From assembly GCA_021307315.1 (NCBI GenBank), contig JAJSPD010000130.1:1-64000 (forward strand): a stretch of DNA of 64,000 nt, written 5' to 3'. The DNA comes from Bisporella sp. PMI_857 (lineage: Eukaryota > Ascomycota > Leotiomycetes > Helotiales > Helotiaceae). The translations under genes were made by a program, and so were the position numbers. A model generated the notes under the pieces. It was not told where the DNA came from. It was given only the letters and a program-made list of their open reading frames with translations, and did not search any database. Below are positions 1-10,159 of this stretch, one piece after another. Each line of letters opens with the position of its first letter. Positions within the stretch are counted from its first letter, which is position 1.

Positions 1-337
1 TTATCACGTACAGGTTGCCTTGCCGCGAACGCACTCTCGCAGAACCCCATATATCCATATACACCACTCCTGGCCTAACTTCCTCAGCCGAAAGTGAGCT
101 TATATAGGCCCTATGTGCTTTGCTTAACTAGCAAACCTCTAAACAAGTTTTTTTTGTAAAAGTATCTACTTTTTCCATTCCTCGTACATAATCTTTTGTT
201 TTGGCCAAGTACCCGTAGTTAATGTAGTTGAACCTTCTATGCATCAAACTAAGCTTTTCTTTTTGCTTCGAAGTAGCTATATACATAGTTCTGTTCCGAT
301 TCTTCAGGCGAAACAAGCTTTTTTTGTAATCCCGATA

Positions 338-2171
338 AGTCCGTGCACCCCCATTTCGACCACCCCCCATTTCGACCACCTCGCTTAGGCCGACCACCAC
401 ATATTAAAAATCAGCTATTATTCCAAATTATCAACTATTATACAATCGCCGGTACTAGCTGATTCTATACTACTTTCAGAGTCATCTAACTCAATTTCAA
501 CTTCACCGGCTTCGATTTGTGCTTCCCGAATAGCTTTAATATCCGCAAATTTAGAATTTGGACTTGTACGAACTTTCCTTCGTTTTCGCGGCTGTAACTG
601 TTCTACTTTGGCTTCCAGCTGGTCGATTCGAAGTTTAGCTTGTGCTAGTTCAAAATCTTTTTTTTCGAAGCCTTTAGCTATTTTCCGGAATAGCAATCGA
701 CGAGTCGGAAAATTGGTGTCGCTTAATTGAGAAATTGTATTGACATGTAAACGTAAATCTTTGCCACTTTTAGGAGTATTCTACTCAACTAACGTGCCAG
801 ATTCGTACGGAATAAGCTGTTTATTCCTTGCAGGTACTTCAGGGATTTTTACTAGCTTATTATTGCTATTTTCTAAAAGCAAACGGCTTATAAGTGGCTT
901 AGTAACATTTACCGGCTATAAACCTGTAGCTTTCCAGCCAGCTTTTATATTTGAAGCTGTTAAACTGCTTTTTTTTGCTTTAGAATAGCAACGTAGAAAA
1001 TTCTTTTTGCCTATAACTGTAGAATCAGAAACCAAGCTTAAGTTATTAAGCTCTGAACGATAAGCACGCTTTAACGGAGAGAAAATTGACAAATCCAAAG
1101 GCTGTAAGACATGTGAAGTATGCGGAGGCAAAAAACGAAGATAAATCTTATTAATAAAGCATGTCCACATAAAATCTGTTGTTTCGTGGCTTCTATGGCC
1201 GTTTAATATTAACAGCCGAGCGTTTGTAGGTCGTACGGGAGCAGTTTGCGGAACGAATATATTTTCCAGCCATTCGAGCGCAGTTGCGTTATTAGTCCAT
1301 CTATTTTCTGTAGAAGTGAACTTCTAGCTTTCTGCAAATACTATTTCAGTTGGAAACCATTGCTGTTGAACAGTTTTGCTTTTGAAAATCACTAATGGGC
1401 AAATTGCACGTTCTAAAGCGGAAATGCTTTCTATAAACGAAATCCATGCGCGAGATCCAGGCTGTTTCTTTTGAACAAATAGTTTTCTAGCATGCCCAAC
1501 TACTAATCCATTAAGTTTTTGTTCTTCTATAATTCCTGCTTCGTCTATATTCCAACGATTCTCTGGCAAAATGGCTTTAATTTGCGGAATATTTAATTTA
1601 GGAAACCAGTCTTGAATAACAGCTGTCGTAGCTCCGTTAATCCGTACAGAATTAACAGTTAGCTGCTTTTTAGTTTTAAGCACTGGATTTCGACGCAAAA
1701 ACCTTTGCATCCAACGTTTCCCGAGTATAGCATTTGATCCCGAAGCGGCTAGTATACGGGCTTTTAGCTTTCTTATTTGCGAATGTGTAGGGCAACAGCC
1801 TAAAGCTTCTTGCACAAGAATCCAATCTGCTAGCTTTTGTTCTTGTATCGGAGCTAGCTTTTGCTGTCTTTTGAAGCTTGTTGATGTGATATATGGCCTA
1901 TTAGCCGGCTTTTCAGAGTACTTTTTGGAACAGCATATATTCGACTAGCTTTTCGCTCTGGAAGGCCATTTGCGATAGCTTCTAAAGCCATTAAGACATC
2001 ATCTTCTGTATATATGCGAGCTATGTTTCAAAGAAGGATATATCAAAGTTTCAGAGTATTTGATAAAAAACTTGATTTTTAAGAATAAATCAAATATTAA
2101 GCGTGGGTGTGGCGGTCAGCCTAAGCGAGGTGGTCGAAATGGGGGGTGGTCGAAATGGGGGTGCACGGACT
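338..2171 (-). mobile_element. pogo-like DNA transposon copy 1, TA target duplication
   Basis: Ends are near-perfect inverted repeats beginning AGTCCGTGCACCCCC, flanked by TA at 336-337 and 2172-2173. Inside each end the motif ATTTCGACCACC is present twice in tandem, about 14 bp apart. Length is 1834 bp. The same terminal 15 bp bound copy 2 (41500-43317) and start the remnant at 51874. It lies within the Copia element. Confidence 0.9.
418..2020 (-). pseudogene. pogo-family DDE transposase, copy 1, inactivated
   Basis: Reading leftward from about 2020: an HTH_psq-like start (YTEDDVLMALEAIANG), a CENPB-type second helix-turn-helix, then a DDE_1 core with NIDEAGI, a block LILNGHRSH and QPLDLSIFSPLK, and a C-terminal coiled coil ending in an acidic tail. 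A frameshift near 1870 and stops near 1326, 913 and 788 break it. At the second catalytic position this copy has Asn (LNGHRS) where copy 2 has Asp (CDGHRS); AAC for GAC is a G-to-A change on the coding strand. The stop near 913 replaces a Trp that copy 2 keeps (GLWPVN). Both fit RIP-type mutation. Not able to produce a working transposase. Confidence 0.85.
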
Positions 2172-3430
2172 TATACAACCACGCTTTTTTTAGCAGAATG
2201 CCGAATAACAGCTAAGTCCTTCTCAAACGTAACTTAAGCTTTTTTGTCAGTCAGTTGTTGCAACGATACAATGCAATTCGACTCGAATCGCTCTAAGTAT
2301 AAAACCTCCGAAAACTCGAAGTTTACTAAGCTTTCTTAGCTAACAGTCTAAATAACAACCGAGCCTATTCCTGTTGCTTTCATTACCGTATTGTCTCTAA
2401 TAGTAATGTGAATAAACTGTATTTCTTTGAACGTACAAAACGTCGATAAATCACTAGTTATGTAATTACTTGCTCCAGAATCAAAGAACTACTTAAATAC
2501 CTGAGAATTATTTATAGGCTTTCTAGCTATATAGCTAACCTTCCGTAGGCTTTTATTCTCTTTTTTTGCCTTTTTAGTATCGTTCTGATCCTGGCCGCTG
2601 TCTGATTTTTGCTCTTCACCCTTTTTCTTTCTTTTCTTTTTAAAAAGAAGCGGATTTTCAATAGTCTTCGAGCAATTTTTAACAAAATGTCTTTTTTCGC
2701 CACAGTTGTAGCACGTGACATTGCTCCTGTTTGCAACTATAGCGTAATGCTTTCCCGTACTACTCTTTGCTTCTTGTTCCTTCAGCGAAGCTTCTTTTCC
2801 TAAAAGAAAAGTTTTGACTATCTCTACATTTCCGCGATATGTATTCGCAATAGTCCTGACTGTTAAGTAGTCACGCAGTAAGCCTCTCAAAATAGCTTCT
2901 GTGTAGCTAACGGTACTAATATCGCCACCGTAAGCCTTTAGCTCGCTGACAATTTTTTGAATACGCGTCAAGTACGTCAGTATGCTCTTTCCTGATTCTA
3001 TACTTGTAAAATCTAGTTGTACCAGTAACAGACTTTGTTGATTGGCTGCTTTGCTCTCAAAGTATGCCTTAATAGCATCCTATATTTCTTTAACTGTTTT
3101 GAAAGTACTATAGTCAAGCTACACTTCCTTGGAGATAATCAACCTTAAAGTATAATAAGCGTCTTTGTATTTGAATCGTTCTTCTTTTTTAGCATCAGTA
3201 GTTTGCACAGTTTCGACGTACATCCATTCTTTGCGTTAATACAATACCGATTCCGCATCATTTTTCCACGTATAGTAGTTCATATGCGTAAGTTTAGGAA
3301 TCTTGATTCCTTCAATTGTAATTGTATTAACTTTTGTCCCTATACTGCTTTTAATTGACATTTTGTCTGACGTGAATAATCCGTTCCGAAATTGATTAAG
3401 CGCTGTCGAAGCTCACCGAGCTTTATAACC

Positions 3431-3623
3431 TGTTCAAATAGAGGAAGAAGTAGTCACGTGGCCTTCAGAGAGTATAGGGCAAACGAGTATCAATTGCTGA
3501 AAGTTGTAGAACCTAAACTACAAAAGATAATCCCTCTACTTATAGAGATACGATACTCACATGTCATCACACTGTTGCCTACCGTTGCCTACCGTTGCCT
3601 ACAGGTGCCTACCGGTGCCTACA
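3431..3623 (-). repeat. 5' LTR of the Copia element, with a 10-bp tandem repeat
   Basis: On the minus strand it runs TGTAGGCACC to TTTGAACA, 193 bp, and is followed by GGTTATAAAGC, a likely primer-binding region, 70 bp before the Gag start. Its beginning carries five imperfect copies of TAGGCAACGG (3573-3622). Only one LTR is inside the window, so a 5-bp target duplication cannot be checked; the flank is ATAGA. Confidence 0.65.
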
Positions 3624-3628
3624 ATAGA

Positions 3629-5006
3629 CTAGGTATGATCCTTAGACCTAGCCTGTTCAACAACAATTTTAAAGTAAGGATCGTGGTTGTTGCAAATTGA
3701 TTGCAACTCATCCATGCTTGCTCGGCCAGCTGGTTCTTTCACAATCATTCGCTCTACCCATTCGATGAGTAAAGCATGGAAGTCTAATTTGGGAACTTCG
3801 ATCCGTGAGTCGAAATGAGCCAGCTTTATACTCTCCAGGTAGGCCAAAACGTCTTCCAAATTGGCTGCGAATTGGCAAGAGCCGCTTTCGAGGCCAATCC
3901 TCCAAATCTCGCGAAGGCCATCCTTACCTTCAAGCACAACTGCTAAAACGATTGCAAAGCAGGCACCCAATGTGAATACATCCACTTTGAGTGTACTTTC
4001 CGACTCGATAATCCATTCCGGGGCCATCCATTAGTACGTACCATGAAAGGTAGTTGCAGCATTCATTATACTATTCTTACTTATGCCGAAATCAGCTATC
4101 TAAAGGTTCCTAAATTAGCATCGATTTCAAAATAATAGTTGATGTCCCGAAACCCCATGCAAATTAACAATATGAAAAGTAAAGTCTCCGAATAGTCGCG
4201 ATACGTTCAAATAAGCAGCAGAAATCCAAGCCTAAACTTCCAAAACATTAAGATAACGAGAGAAAAGAATTGAGCTAATACATACAACCGCTGCAACCTC
4301 TTGAAAGCCTTTGCAATGCAGAAGAATATTCTCTGGCTTAATATCTCGGTGCCTAATGTTGTGCTTGTGCAAGTACTCTACTGCGCTAATACAGCCTCTA
4401 GTGATTGCCGTCCATGGTCGCTCAAAGCCAGGTACATACCAGGGACATAACGGGCTGATGCAGGTTTCGGAATTGATCAAATCCTTGAAAAAAGCATAGA
4501 GAGTTTCTGGCGCCCATAGGGACATAACAACGTACATCGCGTTCGCCAAACCCGGGTGATCAACAACGTAGACTTCAATCATCCTCAAGATGTTCGGATG
4601 TTGGCATCGCCGAAGAAATTCGACTTCCCCCATGTTTTCTTTCTCTTTGCGGCTCGAGAATTTGATTTCCTTCACCGCAAAGACTTGATTTGGTTCCATC
4701 ACCGCTCGAAACACGCATCCAAAAGCACCGACTCCCGTTAGTGTATAGAGGTCTCTCTTGTATAGCACGTCTTCGAGCGCGGGGTATATTTGCACCGTCG
4801 TCGTATCGAGGGAGAAAGGTAAATCTGGAAGACACAGTCTTAATCTTAGATTCAATCGTGTGCAAAAACAAATACATACCTCGCAATCCTGCAGCCTCGC
4901 CATCGATCACAGTTGCGGGCTCTGGACCATCAGACGGAATCTGCTGCCCCCAAGCAGGATCATTGCTCATCTCATTCCAGGTTCGTTTTGCCATAGTAGC
5001 TGCCAT
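3629..5006 (-). pseudogene. Ser/Thr protein kinase, one in-frame stop
   Basis: Three exons: 5006-4881, 4824-4286 and 4099-3629, with GT-AG introns of 56 and 186 bp. All core kinase motifs are readable: Gly loop GVGAFGCVF, VAIK-type lysine in FAVKEIKF, HRDIKPEN, DFG in IADFGIS, and MAPEW. The frame is continuous except for TAA at 4031-4033, just before MAPE, where CAA (Gln) to TAA would be one C-to-T change. It ends at TAG 3629. A solo LTR lies 5 bp upstream of the start codon and a Copia LTR 5 bp past the stop, so promoter and 3' end are both displaced. Substrate unknown. A sequencing error at the single stop cannot be excluded. Confidence 0.8.
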
Positions 5007-5015
5007 AACCCCACT

Positions 5016-5201
5016 TGTCAGGATTTAAGAATCTAAGTAGCCGACATGTCCCTGACTAAGTGGGGAACGCTAGCGCGGAAGACTTTTTCACACACACACA
5101 GTTCTACAATTCTGTATTATTATACACATAAACAACAATAGAGAGCCTGAAAGCATCCCCAATTCCTCCTGCTTATCATTGTGTATTTTCTCGTTCTGTC
5201 A
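5016..5201. repeat. solo LTR with 5-bp target duplication CCACT
   Basis: 186 bp beginning TGTCAGG and ending TTCTGTCA, flanked on both sides by CCACT (5011-5015 and 5202-5206). A second, inverted copy is at 22945-23131. No internal retrotransposon sequence remains, so this is the product of LTR-LTR recombination. It sits directly before the kinase start codon. Confidence 0.85.
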
Positions 5202-5714
5202 CCACTGCCGAGCGTAGAATGTTCGGAGCCGGGTACATCGGAAAGTACCCTTGCACTGCGCTTTACTTAAAACAGTAAAAGCACGAGCAGAGGTAACTGG
5301 CAGAAGTGGGACCAACTTTTCGTAAAAAAGCGTGTTTTGGCGAAGCCGGTTTCGAAGCTACTACGCTCATCATTTTACCACGATAAGTCCTCAACTATAT
5401 CAAACTAATCGCACGAGCAATACCTAGCATGGCCGACCGTTGGAGTCACAGTACAGGGGAGGAAAAGCAGTATAAAGTAAGTCTCAAATCAAGCCACACA
5501 TTAACAAGGCTCCCTTACGGGGTGGGTTAGGGTTAGGGGGTCAATGAGTATTATATTTATGGCTATAACTACCGTACATATTGAAGCAGCAGTTCCTAGT
5601 TTCAAACGCAGCAGCACCACGCGAACTTCTAGGCGCTTACATCTCTATTTTACAGCTCCCTCCTAGAACTATCGGCGAAAAAGGCTCGACCTAGGTTTCA
5701 CGTCTCCGCTACTC
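5202..5714. other. intergenic, former kinase promoter side; telomere-like motif
   Basis: No gene seen. Contains GGGTTAGGGTTAGGGGG at 5524-5540, two TTAGGG units in a G-rich run. It should include what was the kinase promoter before the solo LTR inserted. Confidence 0.4.
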
Positions 5715-6711
5715 CAGTGTAGCCAGTAGTGTGTACGCCGTAATTACTGCAGTAATTTGATGCCTTATTACCACTGCAGTACAGATTCCTCCCACAAATA
5801 CGCACTGAATAGTACTGCAGTAATATACCTCCTTTGTTATACGCACGGCGTAATACGGCGTAATACAGGATACTAAAGTATAATTACACGTGACTCATAT
5901 ATCCTTTTGCTTTTCTTCTACTTTCCAACTCCTATTCACTTATTTCTTCCTTTGATTTAAAAGCTTTTACTTTATGCCAAGACCTTAAACACTCTAAGGC
6001 TTTAATTACTTTTACTGAAAGTTTATTACGGCGATCTGTAACTGTAATTTTGCAAAACGAAAAAAGACGTTCTAGCTCCGCACTTATTGCAAGAATAGAA
6101 AGCAAGTTTAAAGCCATTTTGCTCAAATTAGAGTATATTGCCTGCTGCTCAGGTGCCAGCCACCAGTCCTTCACATCTTCAAAATCGTAATGTAGCAGTG
6201 AACTGCAATATCGAGTATATTCGTCCTGGGATAGAGTTGTCGGCACTTTTGCTTTTAAGGAGTTCTTCCACTGAGTAAACTTATTTAGCGTTGCGTATGT
6301 AGAAGCAAGAACTCGGCCAGTAACAGCAGCAATAGCTTCGTCTGAGAGCCTTTCATAGCCTGTAGACATATACTTCTTTCTCCATAAGTCCTCCAGCGCG
6401 GTCTTAGCTAGGCCCCACTACTCACACATCCAGTGCTTCTCAATATATTGCCACTTATAGGCCGGATAAAGGACAAGTGCGCCTACGTATGCCGGTGTCT
6501 CACTAGAAAAAGCATAGTATTTATCTAGCTTTGCCCAGCCAAAGTTAATACAAGTACTCATAACTGGGTCGTTCTTATATTGAGCTTTGCCCTCCTCATA
6601 TTGTTGAAGGATGAAATCTAAAGCAAGGAGTGCCTCGTCAAGGGTATTATAGTTTGATTCTAGAGCCTTGGTCGTATGTGCGAGGTTGGTAAGAAAACCT
6701 TTAACCTATAA
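5715..6711 (-). mobile_element. hAT transposon remnant, one end only
   Basis: A hAT-type terminus CAGTGTAGCCAGTAGTG starts at 5715, followed by subterminal repeats built on TACTGCAGTA and CGTAATACGG. The C-terminal half of a hAT transposase follows on the minus strand. The other end is missing: at 6712 the sequence switches abruptly to Helitron helicase sequence. The same hAT terminus recurs at 11697. Confidence 0.8.
5932..6710 (-). pseudogene. hAT transposase, C-terminal part with dimerisation domain
   Basis: The minus-strand frame shows the late RNase-H-fold signature (YVGALVLYPAYKWQYIEKHW) and then the hAT C-terminal dimerisation domain (about 5940-6150), including WWLAPEQQAIYSNL and LSILAISAELERLFS. 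TAG at 6418-6420 lies in the frame between the two. The N-terminal zinc finger and the catalytic start are absent because the copy is truncated at about 6711. Family assignment is confident; the protein is dead. Confidence 0.85.
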
Positions 6712-7040
6712 GGTCAGCTTGTACTCGCTGCGGCCGTGCTGAAGAAGGCCCAAGAGACGGTGGAAGCGGCGGCCGCTGAGAACAGTGGCTTGCCAGCGCC
6801 AGAACCGCTTGATATGTCCAAGTTCGCATTAAAAGCTTATAATCGCTTCACAAGAGACGTGGAGGTCGGAGCTCCAGCAGTGGCTCACTTTCTACTTGGA
6901 CAGCCGTCTGCGTATATTCCAAAAAGCGACAAGTCTGTGACGATCAACTTTTACTGGGTCAAGACAAACGTCCGGAGGGTTCTAAACAGGTTACTTGACG
7001 AGTCTACTGATGAGGACATGGCGGAATCCGCAAATCAGTA
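6712..7040 (+). pseudogene. Helitron helicase fragment, near-identical copy of 45049-45378
   Basis: About 330 bp that match the larger Helitron helicase at 45049-45378 with only scattered substitutions, for example AQETVEAAAAENSGL here and AQETAEAAAAENSGL there. The piece covers the linker between the Rep and helicase domains (MSKFALKAYNRFTRDV). It begins exactly where the hAT remnant ends and stops inside the frame. The high similarity suggests recent copying or gene-fragment capture. Confidence 0.85.
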
Positions 7041-7170
7041 TATAATGTAACGAGAATCAAAACATAAAGAAATTTTGTGACATTCGCAAATTTTAAGTCA
7101 CTTGAACTCGAAGTACCTATGATTTGTTTCGTTACAGGGTGCGTTTCGCTACACACGGACACTAATAAAG
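7041..7170. repeat. dispersed repeat shared with 41127-41200
   Basis: The segment with CTTGAACTCGAAGTACCTA followed by a GTTACAGGGTGCGT stretch is also present at about 41138-41185. Here it follows a short unit running from TGTAACGAGA to TTTCGTTACA (7036-7136), possibly a terminal-inverted-repeat unit. No coding content; origin unknown. Confidence 0.5.
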
Positions 7171-7364
7171 AAAAGACTATAGTTGATCATGCTGTCGACG
7201 TTTTAGTTACGCCACTAATCACCGCTTCGGCTGTTCCATCCTGTTTAATCGCGACTATTAAGGTGTTTTCAGAATTCGGGGCACATTGGGAAAGGTCCTA
7301 TAACTAGTTAAGTTTGACCGCTGTACCTTAGTAAAGCTACAACATCTTATTATCACCAGTTGAT

Positions 7365-8153
7365 GTGATCTCTGTCGCTATCATCGTGATGCCGAAGCTG
7401 GATCTGATGAAAGAGCATAACCCCACGGGGGACGGAACATCCAAAATTGTGCTGCCTCGCCCAGGTTATCATATCTCGGATCTTTCTGATCGCCCAAGGC
7501 CAGTACCGGCCATCAAGATACCTCATACTCCTACTAATAAGCCTCTAGCAAACGTCAGAGGCAGCCTATTAGACCTTACAAATGTTTGGAGCTGGATTGC
7601 GACAAGCGCTTCAAACAACGACAGAATCTGGATCGGCATATCGAGAAGGCACACCGCTCTGCACCCACGAATTTTATCACTGTACGGTAGATGGCTGCAA
7701 ATATGCGGGCACAGGGGAGTGGCGGAAGTACTTCTAAGACTGGACCAGGTCAAGGAACATATAAAGGGATATGGACATTATGGGCCTCATTCCGCGAGCG
7801 ATAGACCCAGACGTCCTGAACGGTTGGTCCCACCAGGACACTTAATGGTGATCTATTTTGAGGAATGGATTCTCTTGGGTGGAAGTGGAAGTGGGCACCA
7901 AAAGCACATCCAATCGTATAAGTACGACTCGTCTAAAACGGCCTTGTGGTATGAGGATGACATTGGTGATCAGTACGTTCGCGAGGGATCCGATGGAGAT
8001 ATAAATGGTTTGCCATGCCCACAAGACGATTGCTACTATAGCCCATGCCCTCCATGGGTCCTCAGCAAGGTCTCTTTCAAGACGATGAAAGGTTTGCACG
8101 AGCATTGTCGTCGAGCTCATGAACCGCCCGAGTTAATATCTCCAAAATTCTAA
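7365..8153 (+). pseudogene. C2H2 zinc-finger protein, frameshifted
   Basis: One long frame is open, but finger sequence is spread over two frames. In another frame, at about 7585-7720, reads CLELDCDKRFKQRQNLDRHI followed by EKAH, and then CTVDGCKYAGTGEWRKYF. The continuation LDQVKEHIKGYGH is in the long frame. A further finger, CPQDDCYYS with HEHCRRAH, lies at about 8020-8115. The layout matches fungal multi-finger C2H2 proteins, with at least one indel near 7730. An intron explanation is possible but I see no convincing splice pair. It lies 36 bp before a second finger gene of similar make-up. Confidence 0.55.
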
Positions 8154-8189
8154 CAACTCAATCGACAGGATTCGCTACAGAATCTGGCG

Positions 8190-8789
8190 ATGCCTCAAGT
8201 ATCCAACGATGTACGATCACTTGGTGAGGCTCTGTTCGGCGCTAGTAATCTAGCCTTGTTTAATTTCGGCCTCGATGGCCTTGAAAACTGCGATGGTGTG
8301 GAGTTCGGTTTGTTGGAACACATGTCTTTAGGGTCTACGAATAGTAGCACCTTAGGTACAAGAATTGATGATGGCCAAACACTGGACAGTTCCTTAGACT
8401 TCGACGATTACATGTCACGAGAATTCGCCTCCCATTCCCATGACTCAATAGTGGACTTGGCAGAATTGTCTAAATGCTCTTCATCGGGTGCTGGCGGCAT
8501 GGCTCCACCCGATTTAACTGCAAAATTTTCATCTACTATAGTAGGCCCATCGCACCGCTACAAATGTTACAACCCTGGCTGTAACCGGTCATTCGGTCGC
8601 GGGTCCGACAGGATGCGCCATGAAGCAACTGTACACAACCCCGCTCCTATTCATCTCTGCCTTGTCGGTGGATGCCCAAGAAGCCAAGGAACGGGATACG
8701 GGCGTAAGGATAAGCTGACTGAGCACATGTGGAAGAAGCATGCTGCTCTGGGCTTTGTGAAGAAAATGGCGAGTTTGACCAATGGATAG
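8190..8789 (+). CDS. C2H2 zinc-finger protein
   Basis: A 199-aa open frame. The first two thirds is acidic and Ser-rich without recognisable domains. The last third has two atypical fingers: CYNPGCNRSFGRGSDRMRHE ending in VH, and CLVGGCPRSQGTGYGRKDKL with HMWKKH. Such C-X4-C fingers are common in ascomycete regulators, so a nuclear DNA-binding role is likely; targets are unknown. The upstream frame (7365-8153) carries related fingers. A 37-bp gap with CTAAC and ACAG could be read as an intron joining the two, but it is shorter than usual fungal introns, so I keep them apart. The true start is uncertain. Confidence 0.55.
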   Translation: MPQVSNDVRSLGEALFGASNLALFNFGLDGLENCDGVEFGLLEHMSLGSTNSSTLGTRIDDGQTLDSSLDFDDYMSREFASHSHDSIVDLAELSKCSSSGAGGMAPPDLTAKFSSTIVGPSHRYKCYNPGCNRSFGRGSDRMRHEATVHNPAPIHLCLVGGCPRSQGTGYGRKDKLTEHMWKKHAALGFVKKMASLTNG

Positions 8790-8835
8790 AACGTAGCTCG
8801 CAGATTCAGCCTCTCAGTTGAGGAGATAACTCACG

Positions 8836-9420
8836 TCGAGCTTTTTCATTTTCAATTTACTTATGCGCCGAAAAGCAGGTATTCAGGCCCGGTATTACGT
8901 TTCTAAATGGTCGAACCTTGCAAATATGACTCGTGAAGAGCTAGGTGATGCGTTACAGGCCGATGATTCTCTTTTGTCTGATATTGTTCGTGTCGGTACG
9001 CCTTTAGTAGGCACTCGGCCGTTTTGGAGAAACCATTCGAATAGTTTACAGGCCCACGCTCGCTTTCTATCTTCTCAATCGTCACCCGTATTTATTACTC
9101 TAAGCTGTGCGGATATGCAGTAGTACGACTTACATCGCCATATGCCCGATTTCTCTACTTATTCCACTGGAAATGACCGAGTTCGGCATGCTCTTGCATG
9201 GAAAAACGTACAGGACAACCCACATATCGTAGCCGCATACCTTGAATTACGGATTGAGAAGTTTTATCAGTACGTTTTACAGCCATATTTTGAAATTACG
9301 GACTATTGGCGGCGTGCTGAATGGCAGGCTCAAGGGTCCGGCCATGCTCACTGGATGTTTTGGGTTGCAAACACTCCTGGTATGAATACGTCGACAGAAG
9401 AGTTACGGGCGAATCGCATA
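8836..9420 (+). pseudogene. Helitron Rep-side (Helitron_like_N) fragment with one stop
   Basis: The frame reads RRKAGIQARYYVSKW and GTRPFWRNHSNSLQA, then ITLSCADMQ*YDLHRHMP and later GSGHAHWMFWV. These are typical of the domain in front of the rolling-circle Rep motifs in fungal Helitrons. TAG at 9121-9123 occupies a position where Trp is usual, so TGG-to-TAG (G-to-A) is likely. The fragment ends near 9420 at the boundary with an opposite-strand relic. It probably comes from the same family as 44779-47953, which lacks exactly this part. Confidence 0.75.
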
Positions 9421-10158
9421 TTGGGGTCCTCCTCACAGGCAGCGATGTAAAAGGCGAGGTCTTGCTCGACCTGCACCATTCTCAAGTGTTTCCCCAATGG
9501 ATGGCCTGTTTTTTCCAGTTCAATGAAAAGATCCGCATACCAAGGAGTAGCGAAAGCGGCTACTTTTGTATAAACTGCGGAGGGGATTTTGTGCTCTTGT
9601 ATGTATGTATGAAATTTTTTGGCCGCTTTCATATCATAGCGATTATTATTAGCGTCCAAAGCTGGAATAAGTTTACCGTCTGTGATGTTATAGCCGCCCT
9701 GCAAAACAATATTTCTGACACCATCCTTCAAGATATCTGGTTCGTTTTTCGTAAATTTGTGGATATCCTCGAGAGATGAAAGGAGGAGCAATGTGAGCTT
9801 CTCTCCACTCTCGGCAGCCGCGCGAAATAACCTCTCCAATGTCGCTAAAAGAGGTGCGACAGTCTTCTTTGAAGTACCGGATAAAGTCCACTTGTTCTCT
9901 AGTATAGGGTTTGTTAGAATGACCGATATGTTTGCAAAGCTGCGTTGTGGTCTGGAATTGTGTGTGAGACGCGTTCACATTCACCTGAGCTCGATGCTTA
10001 GGACTGTGCCGATATTGATGGTAATCTCTGGGCATTCGCCGTGTCCCCCGGAATCTGTGTGCGTCTCGCCTTGTAGTTCTACCATTATAATGCCTCCATG
10101 TAGATGCATCTATTCGCTCGAAGCTTGCTCTATGACTCTGAATCGGCAGGCTCAGCAT
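9400..10158 (-). pseudogene. nucleoside-hydrolase-like protein, fragment
   Basis: The best frame (9400-9850, minus) contains KLTLLLLSSLEDIHKF, NIVLQGGYNITDGKLIP, DANNNRYDMKAAKKFH and KIPSAVYTKVAAFATP. The spacing resembles inosine/uridine-preferring nucleoside hydrolases (IVLMGG, then an N-x-D-x-x-A helix, then the substrate-side strand). The upstream part continues in another frame (KPYTREQVDFIRYFKED), so there is a frameshift near 9860. The N-terminal metal-binding Asp cluster was not found. Left end is cut by the Helitron fragment. Function is inferred from pattern only. Confidence 0.45.
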
Positions 10159-10159
10159 A

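Larger units (their letters stand above)
1..3361 (-). pseudogene. Copia Gag-Pol polyprotein (Gag, protease, integrase start), degraded
   Basis: Translation starts at 3361 (MSIKSSIGTK). Visible parts: UBN2-like Gag, a zinc knuckle CYNCGEKRHFVKNC at about 2690-2730, a basic Lys-rich stretch, the retropepsin signature FDSGASNYIT at about 2440-2470, and, beyond the nested element, KLSLMHRRFNYI (GAG-pre-integrase) followed by GVVYMDIWGS, the beginning of the integrase core. Stops interrupt the frame near 3238, 3120, 3065, 2487 and 125, so no polyprotein can be made. Reverse transcriptase and RNase H would lie left of the window. Domain identities are family knowledge; the order matches Ty1/Copia (integrase before RT). 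Confidence 0.8.
1..3623 (-). mobile_element. Ty1/Copia retrotransposon, right part, with nested pogo element
   Basis: Minus-strand Copia element. In order from its 5' end: an LTR (3431-3623), a Gag start at 3361, Gag with a CCHC knuckle, a protease DSGA motif near 2450, then a GAG-pre-integrase region and the first residues of integrase running off the window at base 1. A pogo-like element sits inside (338-2171). Removing it with one copy of its TA target leaves the Copia frame continuous (VVVY|RDYKK), which shows the insertion is clean and later. The 5' LTR ends at 3623, next to the end of the kinase pseudogene at 3629, so the insertion landed at that gene's 3' end. The second LTR lies outside the window. 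Confidence 0.85.

Noticed and set aside
8132..8168. possible intron joining the two C2H2 frames
   Set aside because: 37 bp is below the usual fungal minimum and the donor is weak.
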